A stretch of DNA of 64,000 bases from NCBI GenBank assembly GCA_937120965.1, contig CAKZKA010000038.1:25521-89520 (forward strand), written 5' to 3'. The first letter of the stretch is position 1. Each line of letters opens with the position of its first letter. Below are positions 9,601 through 17,952 of the stretch, piece after piece. The stretch comes from an uncultured Chloroflexota bacterium (GTDB lineage Bacteria; Chloroflexota; Chloroflexia; Chloroflexales; Chloroflexaceae). The notes below the pieces were generated by a model. The model was given only the letters and a program-made list of their open reading frames with translations. It did not search any database and had not been told where the DNA came from. Position numbers and translations under genes: made by a program.

Positions 9601-9831
9601 CAGCAGGGTGATGTTCGGGTGCCGCGCCAGCTCGACCATTTTCGGCGCGGCGATGCAGATCGCGCAGTCGTTGGTGGGGAAGGTCTTGTCAAGTTTGACC
9701 ATCGTGCCGCCGATGCTGGCCTGCCGTTCGACCACGAGCACCTTGAAGCCCTGATCCGCGAGATCCAGCGCAGCGTGCAAGCCACTGATCCCGGCGCCAA
9801 TCACCAGCACATCGTAGGCGTGTCTTTCCAT
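6661..9831 (-). CDS. hdrA: Tandem HdrA-like protein (two FAD modules, three ferredoxin-type regions)
   Basis: A 1056-residue polyferredoxin flavoprotein, much longer than ordinary HdrA (about 650). Residues 1-425 form one HdrA-like FAD module: GAGISG at 12-17, an inserted 2x[4Fe-4S] domain (CTGCGDCAQACP 108-118 and CVGCGACDRACA 155-165) and the cysteine motif QCVGSR...YCSKICC at 249-267. A Pro/Ala/Gly-rich linker spans about 428-495. Residues 496-1056 form a second, complete HdrA: N-terminal VCGCGKNISG domain, a second Rossmann GGGVAG near 640, INCAGS...CCRIGC, and C-terminal CAGCGLCVPHCP and CKGCGTCVAACP. HdrA is the flavin-based bifurcating subunit of Hdr complexes. The ATG at 9831 follows GAAAGG; the in-frame extension to 10173 has no HdrA similarity and begins in repeat sequence. 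Confidence 0.85.
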   Translation of the reverse strand: MERHAYDVLVIGAGISGLHAALDLADQGFKVLVVERQASIGGTMVKLDKTFPTNDCAICIAAPKMVELARHPNITLLTSARVERVSGSAGAFEVLIWRQATYVDPEKCTGCGDCAQACPVEVDDVFNGRLSRRKAIYLQFPQAVPAIYTIDYSRCVGCGACDRACAAGAIAFLRRSQPVSVTVSSIVVATGFETLEPTGLRKEYGYGRYPNVVTAIQYERLLSASGPTGGTVARPSDGRHPERVAWIQCVGSRSVQGGYPYCSKICCMYATKEALITLEHAPGTEATIFYMDLRAYGKDFQQFYRRAAGHGVRYVRGRPAAVEEDRDRSLVVTYEDTLSGRVRRERFDLLVLSTAIVPAPENQRLARVLGIAVDSYGFFVSRDPLLDPLRSTRDGIFLAGGAQGPNDISDCVAQASGAAGLAAVGPLARMGVGGLRQAQPAVAPSSATVRPAETGSHPALNGSGPPVGANVTPRAQAGESGVQDARPAADAETARVGVVVCGCGKNISGFVDVPAITAAARDLPGVAFVDACTFACSEDVQRRIRAAIAGHGLNRLVVAACSPITHGPVFQQTCAEAGLNPGLFEMANIRNQCSWVHSTDPASATAKAVDLVRMAVARAGQSQELPLRTIEVTRRCLVIGGGVAGMTAAITLADLGIDTLLVEREATLGGKLNTLATLAPGDVPASAVRDHLVREVQRRSQIRLFLGAEVREVSGHIGDFRVTLDEGPGGMLNEVQVGAIIVATGFQEADLRGRFGYGADPRVITQLELERRLREGTLGAPRSVVMINCAGSMDAENPACCRIGCGISVKNARMLHRLAPEARIVMLYQDMRVYGKGQEEAFTDMLDTVAPQRVRYTPDRPPRVIARSQQVVVLVHDVLLNEELAIEADLVVLTAALRGDADTLRLKQALKVTTDDRGFYREAHAKIRPLDFNTDGIYLCGADHYPRSVPDTIAQAAGAASRAAIPLLRGQVSVEPIVAEVAAEACAGCGLCVPHCPYGALHLDGERKVAWVEEVQCKGCGTCVAACPSGALQQRGFTDAQVLAMIGAAWEEPAYE

Positions 9832-10747
9832 AGCCCTTTCGTCCCACCATTTCTGTAGATGCGACGCCGCTACCCCGGGTGCATCGAGGACCAGGCGCAG
9901 GCGCTGTGGCACGATGCTCAGGCCACACCACCCGAATCCGATCCAACGATATAAAAAAGCAGCGGCACACGTTCTGACACCGTGCGCCCCTGCAGCGTTG
10001 CAAGCCGTGCAACTACGATCCATTTTTCGGTCTTGATAGTCGCTACTGTACCATGCTTCGTTACGTTCGCGCGTAAAGAGAACGCCACTTTGGTATAGAA
10101 ATGGCTTCTCGCGCCTGGCGGCCCCGCTCTGGATATGAATGGGGAAACCGGGTTTCCCCGCGCCCCTGCCCATCGGGGCGCCAGGCGCCTCCTACCGGTT
10201 CAAAGGGTATCACGAGACTGTCGCGTTCACGGCGTGCGCGGATCATGGCGCCCGTACTCGCGCCGCTGCCGGGTTGGCGCACATCCCTGGAACAGTCAGG
10301 TTCGGCGCGCCAGATTGACCAGCTTCCCCCTGATGCATACAATACCCAGAGAGAGCGCAGCTCTCCCACACCCTCCCCACAGGCAGGGGCATGGGGAAAC
10401 CTGGTTTCCCCATATGTTTGCGCCAGGCCCCATGCGCGGAGCGCACAACGCCGCGATGAACATGGGGGTATCTCTGGGAGGGCCGCCCCCTCCCTGGCCC
10501 TCCCCCGCTGGGGGAGGGAACCGGGCTCCTCCCCACAGGGAGGGGGTTGGGGAAACCCGGTTTCCCCATGTCCCCACCGCTGTTGGGAGCGGCTGGCGCC
10601 CCCACAGGCAGGGGCATGGGGAAACCCGGTTTCCCCATGTCCCCACCGCTGTTGGGAGCGGCTGGCGCTCCACAGGCAGGAGTATGGGGAAACCCGGTTT
10701 CCCCATATGTTCACGTCAGTAGCCCCATTCACAAAACAGAGGAGCCA
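9832..10747. repeat. 916-bp divergent gap hdrA/trpD: unique 300 bp, then repeat array
   Basis: About 9832-10130 is unique sequence that should hold the hdrA promoter; no convincing -35/-10 pair was found. From 10131 to 10735 repeats dominate: palindrome copies at about 10141, 10393, 10549, 10618 and 10686. The last three are spaced 69 and 68 bp apart by a near-identical spacer (CACCGCTGTTGGGAGCGGC... then CACAGGCAGG), making a short tandem array. Confidence 0.85.
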
Positions 10748-11767
10748 GTGAACATCCGCGACGCAATCATCACCGTGGCTGGGGGACGCGACCTGAGCCA
10801 GGCCGAGGCAGGCGCCGTCATGGAGCAAATCATGAGCGGCGAGGCCACACCGGCCCAGATCGCCGCGTTCCTCACCGCCCTGCACCTGAAGGGCGAGACC
10901 GATGCCGAGATCGCCGGTATGGCCGGGGTAATGCGCCTGAAGGCCACGCCGGTCCATTTCGATGAGCCGCTGGCTGACACCTGCGGCACCGGCGGCGACG
11001 GCTCGCGCACCTTCAACATCAGCACCGCCGCCGCCTTCGTCGCTGCCGGCGCCGGGCTGATCGTCGCCAAGCACGGCAATCGGGCTATGTCCAGTCTCTG
11101 TGGCAGCGCCGATGTGCTGGAAGGTCTCGGGGTGAAGATTGAACTTGACCCCGACGGCGTGGCCCGCTGCTTGCGCGAGGCGGGGATCGCCTTTATGTTC
11201 GCGCCGCGGTTCCATCCGGCGATGCGCTTCGCCGGCCCGGTACGACGCGAGATCGGCATCCGCACCGTCTTCAACCTCCTCGGTCCGCTCACCAACCCGG
11301 CCCGCGCGCGCTACCAGGTCCTCGGCGTCGCCTCGGAGTCCCTCGCCGAGAAGCTCGCCCGCGCCCTCAGCCGCCTCGAGGTCAGCCGCGCGCTGGTCGT
11401 CCACGGCGACGGCGGGATGGACGAGTTGAGCCTGAGCGGTCCCAATCTGGTCTACGAGGTCCGTGGCGGTCAACCGCCCCGGCGCTTCACCGTCAGCGCC
11501 GCTGAGCTTGGCCTCACACCTGCCGGCCCTGAGGCGCTGCGCGGTGGTGACGTGGCGACGAATGTGGCGATTGTGCGCGCCGTGCTCAGCGGGGCCGACA
11601 CCGGCCCCCGCCGCGACGCGGTGCTCCTCAATGCCGCCGCGGCCCTGGTCGCCGGGGAGCGCGCCGCCGATCTGCGCGAGGGCCTGGCCCTGGCGCAGGC
11701 CAGCATTGCCGAGGGCCGCGCCCTGGAGCGCCTGGAACGTCTGATCGCCGTCTCAAACGCGATCTGA
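10748..11767 (+). CDS. trpD: Anthranilate phosphoribosyltransferase
   Basis: TrpD transfers phosphoribosyl from PRPP to anthranilate in tryptophan synthesis. The 339-residue product has the PRPP loop DTCGTGGDGSRTFNIST (about residues 78-94), VAKHGNRAMSSLCGSADVLE and RTVFNLLGPLTNP, all hallmarks of the family, and normal length. The GTG start at 10748 follows AGAGGAGCCA; longer ORFs upstream are repeat translations. trpC begins 102 bp downstream on the same strand, so they probably form a small trp operon; trpE, trpG, trpB and trpA are not in the window. Confidence 0.97.
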   Translation: MNIRDAIITVAGGRDLSQAEAGAVMEQIMSGEATPAQIAAFLTALHLKGETDAEIAGMAGVMRLKATPVHFDEPLADTCGTGGDGSRTFNISTAAAFVAAGAGLIVAKHGNRAMSSLCGSADVLEGLGVKIELDPDGVARCLREAGIAFMFAPRFHPAMRFAGPVRREIGIRTVFNLLGPLTNPARARYQVLGVASESLAEKLARALSRLEVSRALVVHGDGGMDELSLSGPNLVYEVRGGQPPRRFTVSAAELGLTPAGPEALRGGDVATNVAIVRAVLSGADTGPRRDAVLLNAAAALVAGERAADLREGLALAQASIAEGRALERLERLIAVSNAI

Positions 11768-11869
11768 GGCGCACACAGCCCCGAAGGCGCGAACGTCATA
11801 CAGTCAGCGCGGGTGTGGGGCGGCTGCAACCGCTCCCACCCGCCCGTCACGGGAGAGCAGAGAAGCGCA

Positions 11870-12673
<804 letters not shown>

Positions 12674-12966
12674 CGCGTCGGTTTCCCGCAACTCTGGTAC
12701 GCCTCCAGGCGTACAATACGTGCAGGTATGCGCTGATTGCCTGGTACTGGCGAGTGCAGTATTGCCGGCAGTCTTTCCTCTGCCCGCTCCGGTCCAGGCC
12801 ATGGCTCGTCATCCATGCCTGCATCGTTATCGATCCCCAACCCAACTCGCGCGCGACGCCGTTCACAACACGGGGCTTCCGGGGAGCGCAGCGCCCGCCC
12901 AGCCCCTCCCGATCCTCGAGATCCGTATGCCTTCGTGGTGCATTCTCATCTCTGGGGAGGAGAAGC
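12674..12966. other. Gap trpC to zinc-ribbon gene
   Basis: 293 bp with no gene, repeat copy or clear terminator. Short reading frames crossing it lack any recognisable motif. Confidence 0.6.
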
Positions 12967-13431
12967 ATGCTCTGTCCAAACTGTAATGCCGTGGTTACCC
13001 AGGGGCAGCGTTTCTGCGACAACTGCGGCCTGAGGCTGAGCGCCGACGTGGCGCCGGCTTCAGCCCCGACGTTGCAAGCGCCGATCAGCCAGCAATCGCC
13101 CCTGCCGCCGTCCGAGCAGTCTCAGCCAACCACCTATCAGGCCCAGCCGGGCATATACGCCCCTGCTGTCGTGCCGAACAGCAACATGGCGATCATCAGT
13201 CTGGTCGCCGGTATTCTGGCCTGGGCCTTATTGCCGGTGATCGGCGCGATAGTGGCCGTGGTGTGTGGCCACATTGCGCGCAAGGAGATTCGCGAGTCGG
13301 GCGGGCGGCTCTCTGGCCAGGGCCTGGCCCTGGCCGGTCTGATCCTGGGCTATACGCAACTTGCGCTGGCAGCCCTGTCCGCCTGCCTCCTGCTGATATT
13401 ATTTGGTCTGGTCGCCGCCGGGACGGCATGA
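12967..13431 (+). CDS. Zinc-ribbon DUF4190-type membrane protein
   Basis: A 154-residue protein with an N-terminal zinc ribbon (CPNC at 3-6 and CDNC at 17-20), a Pro/Gln/Ser-rich linker of about 50 residues, and a C-terminal region with two hydrophobic segments enclosing GHIARKEIRESGGRLSGQGL, the pattern of DUF4190. The ATG at 12967 has a strong GGGGAGGAG site. Function is unknown for the family; similar proteins are small membrane proteins with cytoplasmic zinc ribbons. It may be independent of the trp genes. Confidence 0.75.
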   Translation: MLCPNCNAVVTQGQRFCDNCGLRLSADVAPASAPTLQAPISQQSPLPPSEQSQPTTYQAQPGIYAPAVVPNSNMAIISLVAGILAWALLPVIGAIVAVVCGHIARKEIRESGGRLSGQGLALAGLILGYTQLALAALSACLLLILFGLVAAGTA

Positions 13432-14113
13432 TCGGAAACCTGCGGTTCACCATTGGAACACCCGCGCGCGGCTCTGGTCTCCCCGCTTCGACAGGCTCAG
13501 CGCAGGCTCTCCAGCTTCGCTGGAGAGGGAAGGGGGTAAGGACCAAACAGCGCATCCCAACGCCATAACGCCCGTCGGCGCTCATACGTTCTGTCCGCCC
13601 CTGAACCTGAGGGAAACCGCTGGTGGGAGCGGCTGGCGCCCCTACAGGCGGGGGCCTGGGGAAACCTGGTTTCCCCATATGTTCACGCCAGGCCCCATTC
13701 GCAGGGCGCACAACGCCAGAATGAAAATAGTATTGTTCTTGGGAGGGCTTCGCCCTCCCAAACCCTCCCGCGGGCGGGCTCTGTTCACCTCAGGGTCAGA
13801 CACGCCGTTCGCATTCGTTTATTCGTTTCCCATTCGTTGGCCCATTTCCCCTCGGCGTCCCAGGAAGCCTATCCCAGAGCAGGTGAAACCCGTTGAAGGG
13901 CTACGCCCTCCCACACCTTCCCCGCTGGCGGGTTGTTTCCCGGGAGGGCTTCGCCCTCCCAAACCCTCCCGCGGGCGGGCTATTTTGACCTCAGAGTCAG
14001 CCACGCCGCGCGCATTCGTTTATTCGTTTCCCCCATTCGTTGGCCCATTTCCCCTCGGCGTCCCAGGAAGCCTATCGCAGAGCAGGTGAAACCCGTTGAA
14101 GGGCTAAGCCCTC
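13432..14113. repeat. 682-bp repeat mosaic left of the insertion sequence
   Basis: No gene. Contains a palindrome copy near 13659, CCAGAATGAAAATAG, three nested GGGAGGGC(T)CGCCCTCCC palindromes, and two copies of the ATTCGTTTATTCGTTTCCC...GAGCAGGTGAAACCC module (about 13817-13900 and 14018-14100). The block continues unchanged at 15563 beyond the insertion sequence. Confidence 0.85.
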
Positions 14114-14172
14114 TGTCGTGTCCGGCGGGGGCGGCCCCCTTACGAAAACAGGTAGATTGTCCGCCAACCCAT
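14114..14172 (+). repeat. Left terminal inverted repeat of the IS
   Basis: 59 bp starting TGTCGTGTCCGGC; pairs with 15504-15562. Confidence 0.9.
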
Positions 14173-14178
14173 CCCCCC

Positions 14179-15443
14179 CTAAGGAAGTGTCAGATGGACA
14201 CCACAAATCCAGTCACCGGCAAACTCGGGAATGGCCTGCCGTAGCACCTCCGTACCATCGGCCAAGCGCCCGACGCAGACCCGTTCCGTCGGGTCATACT
14301 GCACCTGAACCACCTGACCGGCGTAGGCCGTACCGACCCGATAGTTGCGGTCAGCCAGCGAGATCTTGCCGGCACTGTCCACCGTGCGTTGCCAGCGCCA
14401 TCCCGCCAGATAGGCGTCGACCCGGGTCAGGTCGAACAGGGTCGCTTCCTGCGTCGGGTCATACGGGCGGCGTGGGGTGCGCAGCTGGGGGAACGCGACA
14501 CTGGGCGGGAGACCGCCACAGCGGGGGTTGCGCGTGGGCAGGGCGTCAATCCGGTCCGTGAAGGCCGCGTCGGCGGCCGCCTGCAGCGCCGCGACATCGG
14601 CATAGGATTGCGCCACGACCACGTGGGCCTTCCAGGTTTGATGATTCCGCTCCACAATCGCATTGTCGGTCGGACGGTACACCCGATTGATGTGCGGCTG
14701 CACGCCGAGGCCGATCAGCCACAGCAACAGAACGCCAGGCCATTCGCGCCGCGTGCTGCCAATGAACCGGCTGTCGTTATCCATCTGCAGGACATCGGGC
14801 AGGCCCCAGTGGGTAAAGACCGCGCGCAGATCGGCCTGGATTGGATGACGCGCGCGGTCAAGCCCTGCTGGTTCCCACGAGCGCGCACCGTATGGATGAT
14901 CCCTGCCAGGGGCGCGCCGCTGGCAGTATCGCAGACCATGAGCGGGGCCACGCGCCCGATGCCCAGGACTGGCTCGTCACCCTTAACATCGATCTGCCAG
15001 CCCTGATGGGGCTGGGTCGCCACCGGTCGCGCGGGGTCGGGTGGGCGCCGTGTGGGGCGGCGACGCGGGCGATACAGGCGCGCGCGAAAGCCGGCCAGGT
15101 AGGCTGCCAGGGCGCTGCGCTGCGGAATGGGGATGCCCTGCAGGCTCGGACGACGGGTCAGTTCCAAGCGCAGCTTATCGACGCCCCACCCGGGATGCTG
15201 GCGCTTCAGTCGGAGCAGGACGTACTTGACCCGCGGATGGGCCTGGCCCAACGGACCCGTACCGGGTGGGCCGGTGCGCGGCGGCTGAATGGCCGTCCAG
15301 CCGTGCTTTCGGTGCCGGCGCCAGTAGGTGCGCACGGTGTACGCGCTCAGCTGCAGCGATGTGGCAATCTGTGCCAGGGTCTCACCGGCCTCGTGACGTT
15401 TCACCATTGCAACGCGCATCGCATGACTCGTTGGTTGGCCCAT
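14179..15443 (-). pseudogene. DDE (rve) transposase, frameshifted by a 5-bp duplication
   Basis: The front part (15443 to about 14847) has a helix-turn-helix (HEAGETLAQIATSLQLSAYT) and the first catalytic Asp in WQIDVKGDEP. The back part, in another frame to 14179, has the second Asp (QMDNDSRFIG), the catalytic Glu (NAIVERNHQT) and a C-terminal beta domain. The switch is caused by the tandem pentamer TGGATTGGAT at 14837-14846: with one copy, the reading becomes VIQADLRAVF, as expected for the family. The start at 15443 has AAGGAGG nine bases upstream. All three catalytic residues survive, so loss of function is due to the frame alone. No slippery run is present at the site, which argues against programmed frameshifting. 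Confidence 0.82.
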
Positions 15444-15503
15444 CAGCATGGCCCTCCTTCCGAGGATCATGCTGATGGGAAATCGGCCGCCGGACAAGGG
15501 GGC

Positions 15504-15562
15504 ATGGGTTGACGGACGTTCTACACGGTAACGCAAAGGGGCCGCCCCCGCCGGACACGACA
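15504..15562 (-). repeat. Right terminal inverted repeat of the IS
   Basis: Reverse complement matches 14114-14172, identical for the first 25 bases and again at the inner end. Confidence 0.9.
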
Positions 15563-15763
15563 CCCTCCCAAACCCTCCCCCGGGCGGGCTATTTTCACCT
15601 CAGGGTCAGACACGCCGCTCGCATTCGTTTATTCGTTTCCCATTCGTTGGCCCATTTCCCCTCGGCGTCCCAGGAAGCCTATCGCAGAGCAGGTGAAACC
15701 CGTTGAAGGGCTGCGCCCTCCCAAACCCTCCCGCGGGCGGGCTATTTTCACCTCAGCCCCATG
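15563..15763. repeat. Repeat mosaic right of the IS
   Basis: Continuation of the block at 13432-14113: nested palindromes, one ATTCGTTTATTCG module (about 15624-15705), ending TATTTTCACCTCAG ten bases from the stop of the CAP-domain gene. Confidence 0.85.
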
Positions 15764-16420
15764 CTACCGCGGCGCGCCGAACACCTGGGTCCAGTAGTGG
15801 TAATACGTATATTGCCCGCCGGGCAGCGGCGCGTCGTCGGCCTGGTAGACGTAGCCGATCCCGACGTGGACATACCGGCAGTTCAGGATGTTCTGGCGAT
15901 GACCATCGCTACGCATCCATCCCGCCATTACCGCTTCCGGCGTGGCGTAGCCAGCAGCAACGTTTTCGGCAAGGGCCGACCAGGTGTAACCCGCGGCGTC
16001 GGCTCGCTGCGCCAGGGTCGATCCGTTACTGCCGGTATGGCCAAAGAAGTTGTTCATCGCCATATCTTCGCTGTGCTGCTGCGCCGCGCGCATCAGCCGC
16101 GAGTCGAGGCGCAGCGGCTGGCAGCCAGCGCGAGCGCGTTCGGCATTCAGCAACGCCAGCACCTGGTCAGAAATGCTTTCATTGACTGAAGACTGAGAAC
16201 TGCCGGCTACCCTGATGACAGGGACGTACACCCGCAGCGCGGCAGCAACGTCCGCCTGGGTGGCAAGCTGCGCCTCTGGGGGCAGTTCGACGTGCGTGGA
16301 CGACTCGGTGTAAGCGTAGGCTTCCGTCTGAGCGAATATGCCGGGGGTCAGGAGGGTACTTACCAGGAGGGCAAGAACGACCGCGGCAGCGATGAGGGTA
16401 CGAGCGGTGGTGTGCTGCAT
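15764..16420 (-). CDS. Secreted CAP/SCP-domain protein
   Basis: A 218-residue protein with a signal peptide (ARTLIAAAVVLALLVSTLLT followed by FAQTEA). The CAP domain covers about residues 85-217: LLNAERARAGCQPL, HSEDMAMNNFFGHTG, AENVAAGYATPEAVMAGWMR, SDGHRQNILN and YYHYWTQVFG, the classic bacterial CAP pattern with its conserved His and Glu residues. The family (YkwD-like) is extracellular; the biochemical role is unsettled in bacteria. It stands alone between a repeat block and a 387-bp gap. Confidence 0.88.
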   Translation of the reverse strand: MQHTTARTLIAAAVVLALLVSTLLTPGIFAQTEAYAYTESSTHVELPPEAQLATQADVAAALRVYVPVIRVAGSSQSSVNESISDQVLALLNAERARAGCQPLRLDSRLMRAAQQHSEDMAMNNFFGHTGSNGSTLAQRADAAGYTWSALAENVAAGYATPEAVMAGWMRSDGHRQNILNCRYVHVGIGYVYQADDAPLPGGQYTYYHYWTQVFGAPR

Positions 16421-16807
16421 AGGTTTTGGTGAAAAGCGGGTTAAGAATGCTCCTCTAACGCTGTGAGCATACCACGCTGATCGCGCCAGCTCCTATGCCC
16501 CAATGGTACTGTTCTATCCTGCTCCCTCGCGTATGCAGTTACAGGGCTTCGTTTTATTTGTTTCGGTCGTGGGCGACCGCGTCCAGATGCGCCACACCCA
16601 ATCTACGATCGCCAATCTGCAATCAGCAATCGCGCCAGGGTGAACAAAGCCCGTGCGCCGGGAGGGTTGGGAGGGCTGCGCCCTCCCAGAAAGATCGCTC
16701 TTCATTGTGGCGTTGTGCGGCCTGGGGAATGGCGCCCGACTGATGCTGGAGAGCGTAGCGCCCGGGCGGGCAGGGGCGTGGGGAACTCCGGGTTCCCCAC
16801 GTTAAGG
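16421..16807. repeat. 387-bp gap with AT-rich segment and repeat modules
   Basis: 16421-16640 is unique, including an ATCGCCAATCTGCAATCAGC stretch similar to the ends of the small repeat elements described below. 16655-16806 holds GGGAGGGCTGCGCCCTCCC, a CGTTGTGCGGC module and a degenerate GGGGAACTCCGGGTTCCCC palindrome (16782-16800). No gene seen. Confidence 0.75.
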
Positions 16808-17401
16808 TCAGGCGGTTTCGGGAACGATCACCCCGTACGCCCCATCGCGGCGGCGGTAGAGCACACAGATGCGCATGGTTTCGGCGTCCTGGAAGACAAA
16901 GAAGTTGTGGCCCAGCAGTTCCATCTGCTCAATGGCATCCTCGGTGAACATCGGGCGGAGCTTGAACTGCTTGGTGCGGATCACTGCCGGCGCAGGCGGC
17001 TCCTCGGCTGCAACGACCTCCGGCTCGGCCACGGCCACCACCGGCTCGGCCTCGACAACCGGTTCAACTACCGGCTCAACTGGCCGACGGGGTCGCCCCC
17101 GCCGCCAGTACTTCTCCTTGTAGCGCGTGATCTGCCGCTGAAGCACTTCCTGCACCGCATCAACTGCGGCGTACAGGTCAGGCGCCTGCTCCTCGGCGCG
17201 GAGGTAGACCCCGTGCTCGCCCACCAGGGTAACCTGTACCCGGTGCATTTCTCCGGCGTTTCGCTGCATTTCTGTGTGGACCTCGACGGTAGCGCTGGTG
17301 ATCCCGTCCATGTAGCGCGCGAGCTTGCTCAGTTTCTCGTCAATGTGCTGGCGTTGGCGCTCGGTGATCTTACCATTGCGGGTCTTAACAGTCAGTTCCA
17401 T
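16808..17401 (-). CDS. hpf: Ribosome hibernation-promoting factor, long form
   Basis: HPF binds the 30S subunit in slow growth and, in its long form, dimerises ribosomes to 100S. The 197-residue product has the RaiA/HPF fold at about 1-97 (MELTVKTRNGKITERQRQHI, ATVEVHTEMQ, EEQAPDLYAAVDAVQEVLQRQ), an acidic valine/proline-rich linker (PVVEPVVEAEPVV), and the C-terminal dimerisation domain from about 140 (KQFKLRPMFTEDAIEQMELLGHNFFVFQDAET). The ATG at 17401 follows ATGGAGGACCACG. A promoter about 270 bp upstream and a hairpin in the leader are described separately. Confidence 0.95.
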   Translation of the reverse strand: MELTVKTRNGKITERQRQHIDEKLSKLARYMDGITSATVEVHTEMQRNAGEMHRVQVTLVGEHGVYLRAEEQAPDLYAAVDAVQEVLQRQITRYKEKYWRRGRPRRPVEPVVEPVVEAEPVVAVAEPEVVAAEEPPAPAVIRTKQFKLRPMFTEDAIEQMELLGHNFFVFQDAETMRICVLYRRRDGAYGVIVPETA

Positions 17402-17460
17402 CGTGGTCCTCCATCGGTTCGGTACGGGGGCGCGGCTGCGCCCGTGTCGTCAGAACACCA

Positions 17461-17491
17461 AAGCCCTCGGGCACACCGGGGCCGAGGGCTT
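17461..17491 (-). promoter_or_regulatory. 10-bp perfect stem-loop in the hpf leader
   Basis: AAGCCCTCGG (17461-17470) pairs with CCGAGGGCTT (17482-17491) around an 11-base loop, 60 bases upstream of hpf. On the minus strand it is followed by TTGGTGTTCTG, a weak U-rich tail. It could be an attenuator or mRNA-stabilising hairpin; function not shown. Confidence 0.45.
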
Positions 17492-17670
17492 CGACAACTG
17501 TCACCAGATCGTGCGGATTGAAGTGTTGGCGCGGTGTAGCTCCATCGCTTGCCACTTCCTGCCGCATCGCAACACGGCTCCGTGTTGCGTCAGGCCACCT
17601 GTGCCGACAGACCGATAAAGCCTGGCATCACTGGCCTGTCGGCGTGGGAACAAAATACTTCTTCTCTGAA

Positions 17671-17699
17671 ATTGTACTACGCCGCAGACGGCGATTCAA
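17671..17699 (-). promoter_or_regulatory. Sigma70-type promoter upstream of hpf
   Basis: On the minus strand: -35 TTGAAT (17699-17694), 17-bp spacer, -10 TACAAT (17676-17671). It would start transcription near 17664 and give hpf a leader of about 260 nt containing the stem-loop at 17461-17491. Confidence 0.5.
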
Positions 17700-17952
17700 G
17701 GGTGAAACGGTAATGCTCTCTTAACACAGCGAGGCCGACGGTTTGTCCGTCTCCCGGGTCTCTGCGACTGAGACATGGTTTGAGAAAGGCTATGCGGGGG
17801 GGAAACCGGGCTTCCTCACGCTCCTCCCTGAGGGGAGGGTTTGGGAGGGCGCAGCCCTCGCACGTCAACCACAGGGAGGGTTTGGGAGGGCGCAGCCCTC
17901 CCAGGAACAACTATTTCTGGCGTTGTGCGGCGCAGCCGCACGGACGACTAAG

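Larger units (their letters stand above)
14114..15562 (-). mobile_element. 1449-bp insertion sequence with 59-bp terminal inverted repeats
   Basis: The left end (14114-14172) and the reverse complement of the right end (15504-15562) match along 59 bp: both begin TGTCGTGTCCGGCGGGGGCG and both end CAACCCAT, with scattered mismatches inside. The flanks are CCCTC on the left (14109-14113) and CCCTC on the right (15563-15567), a 5-bp target duplication. Removing the element and one CCCTC restores a normal repeat unit (GGGCTNNGCCCTCCCAAACC). One transposase gene fills it on the minus strand. The element belongs to the DDE/rve (IS3/IS481-like) superfamily; I do not assign a family. Confidence 0.92.

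Noticed and set aside
9832..10173. N-terminal extension of HdrA by 114 codons
   Set aside because: It starts in a repeat (GKPGFP peptide), has no HdrA similarity, and a ribosome site precedes the ATG at 9831.
10549..10704. CRISPR array
   Set aside because: Spacers between the palindromes are nearly identical rather than unique, the repeats are only 19 bp, and no cas gene is present in the window.
10061..11473. Minus-strand open frame of 470 codons
   Set aside because: Antisense to trpD and then through the repeat array; no motif.
14179..15443. Programmed -1 frameshift in the transposase
   Set aside because: No slippery heptamer is at the switch and a 5-bp tandem duplication explains the frame change fully.
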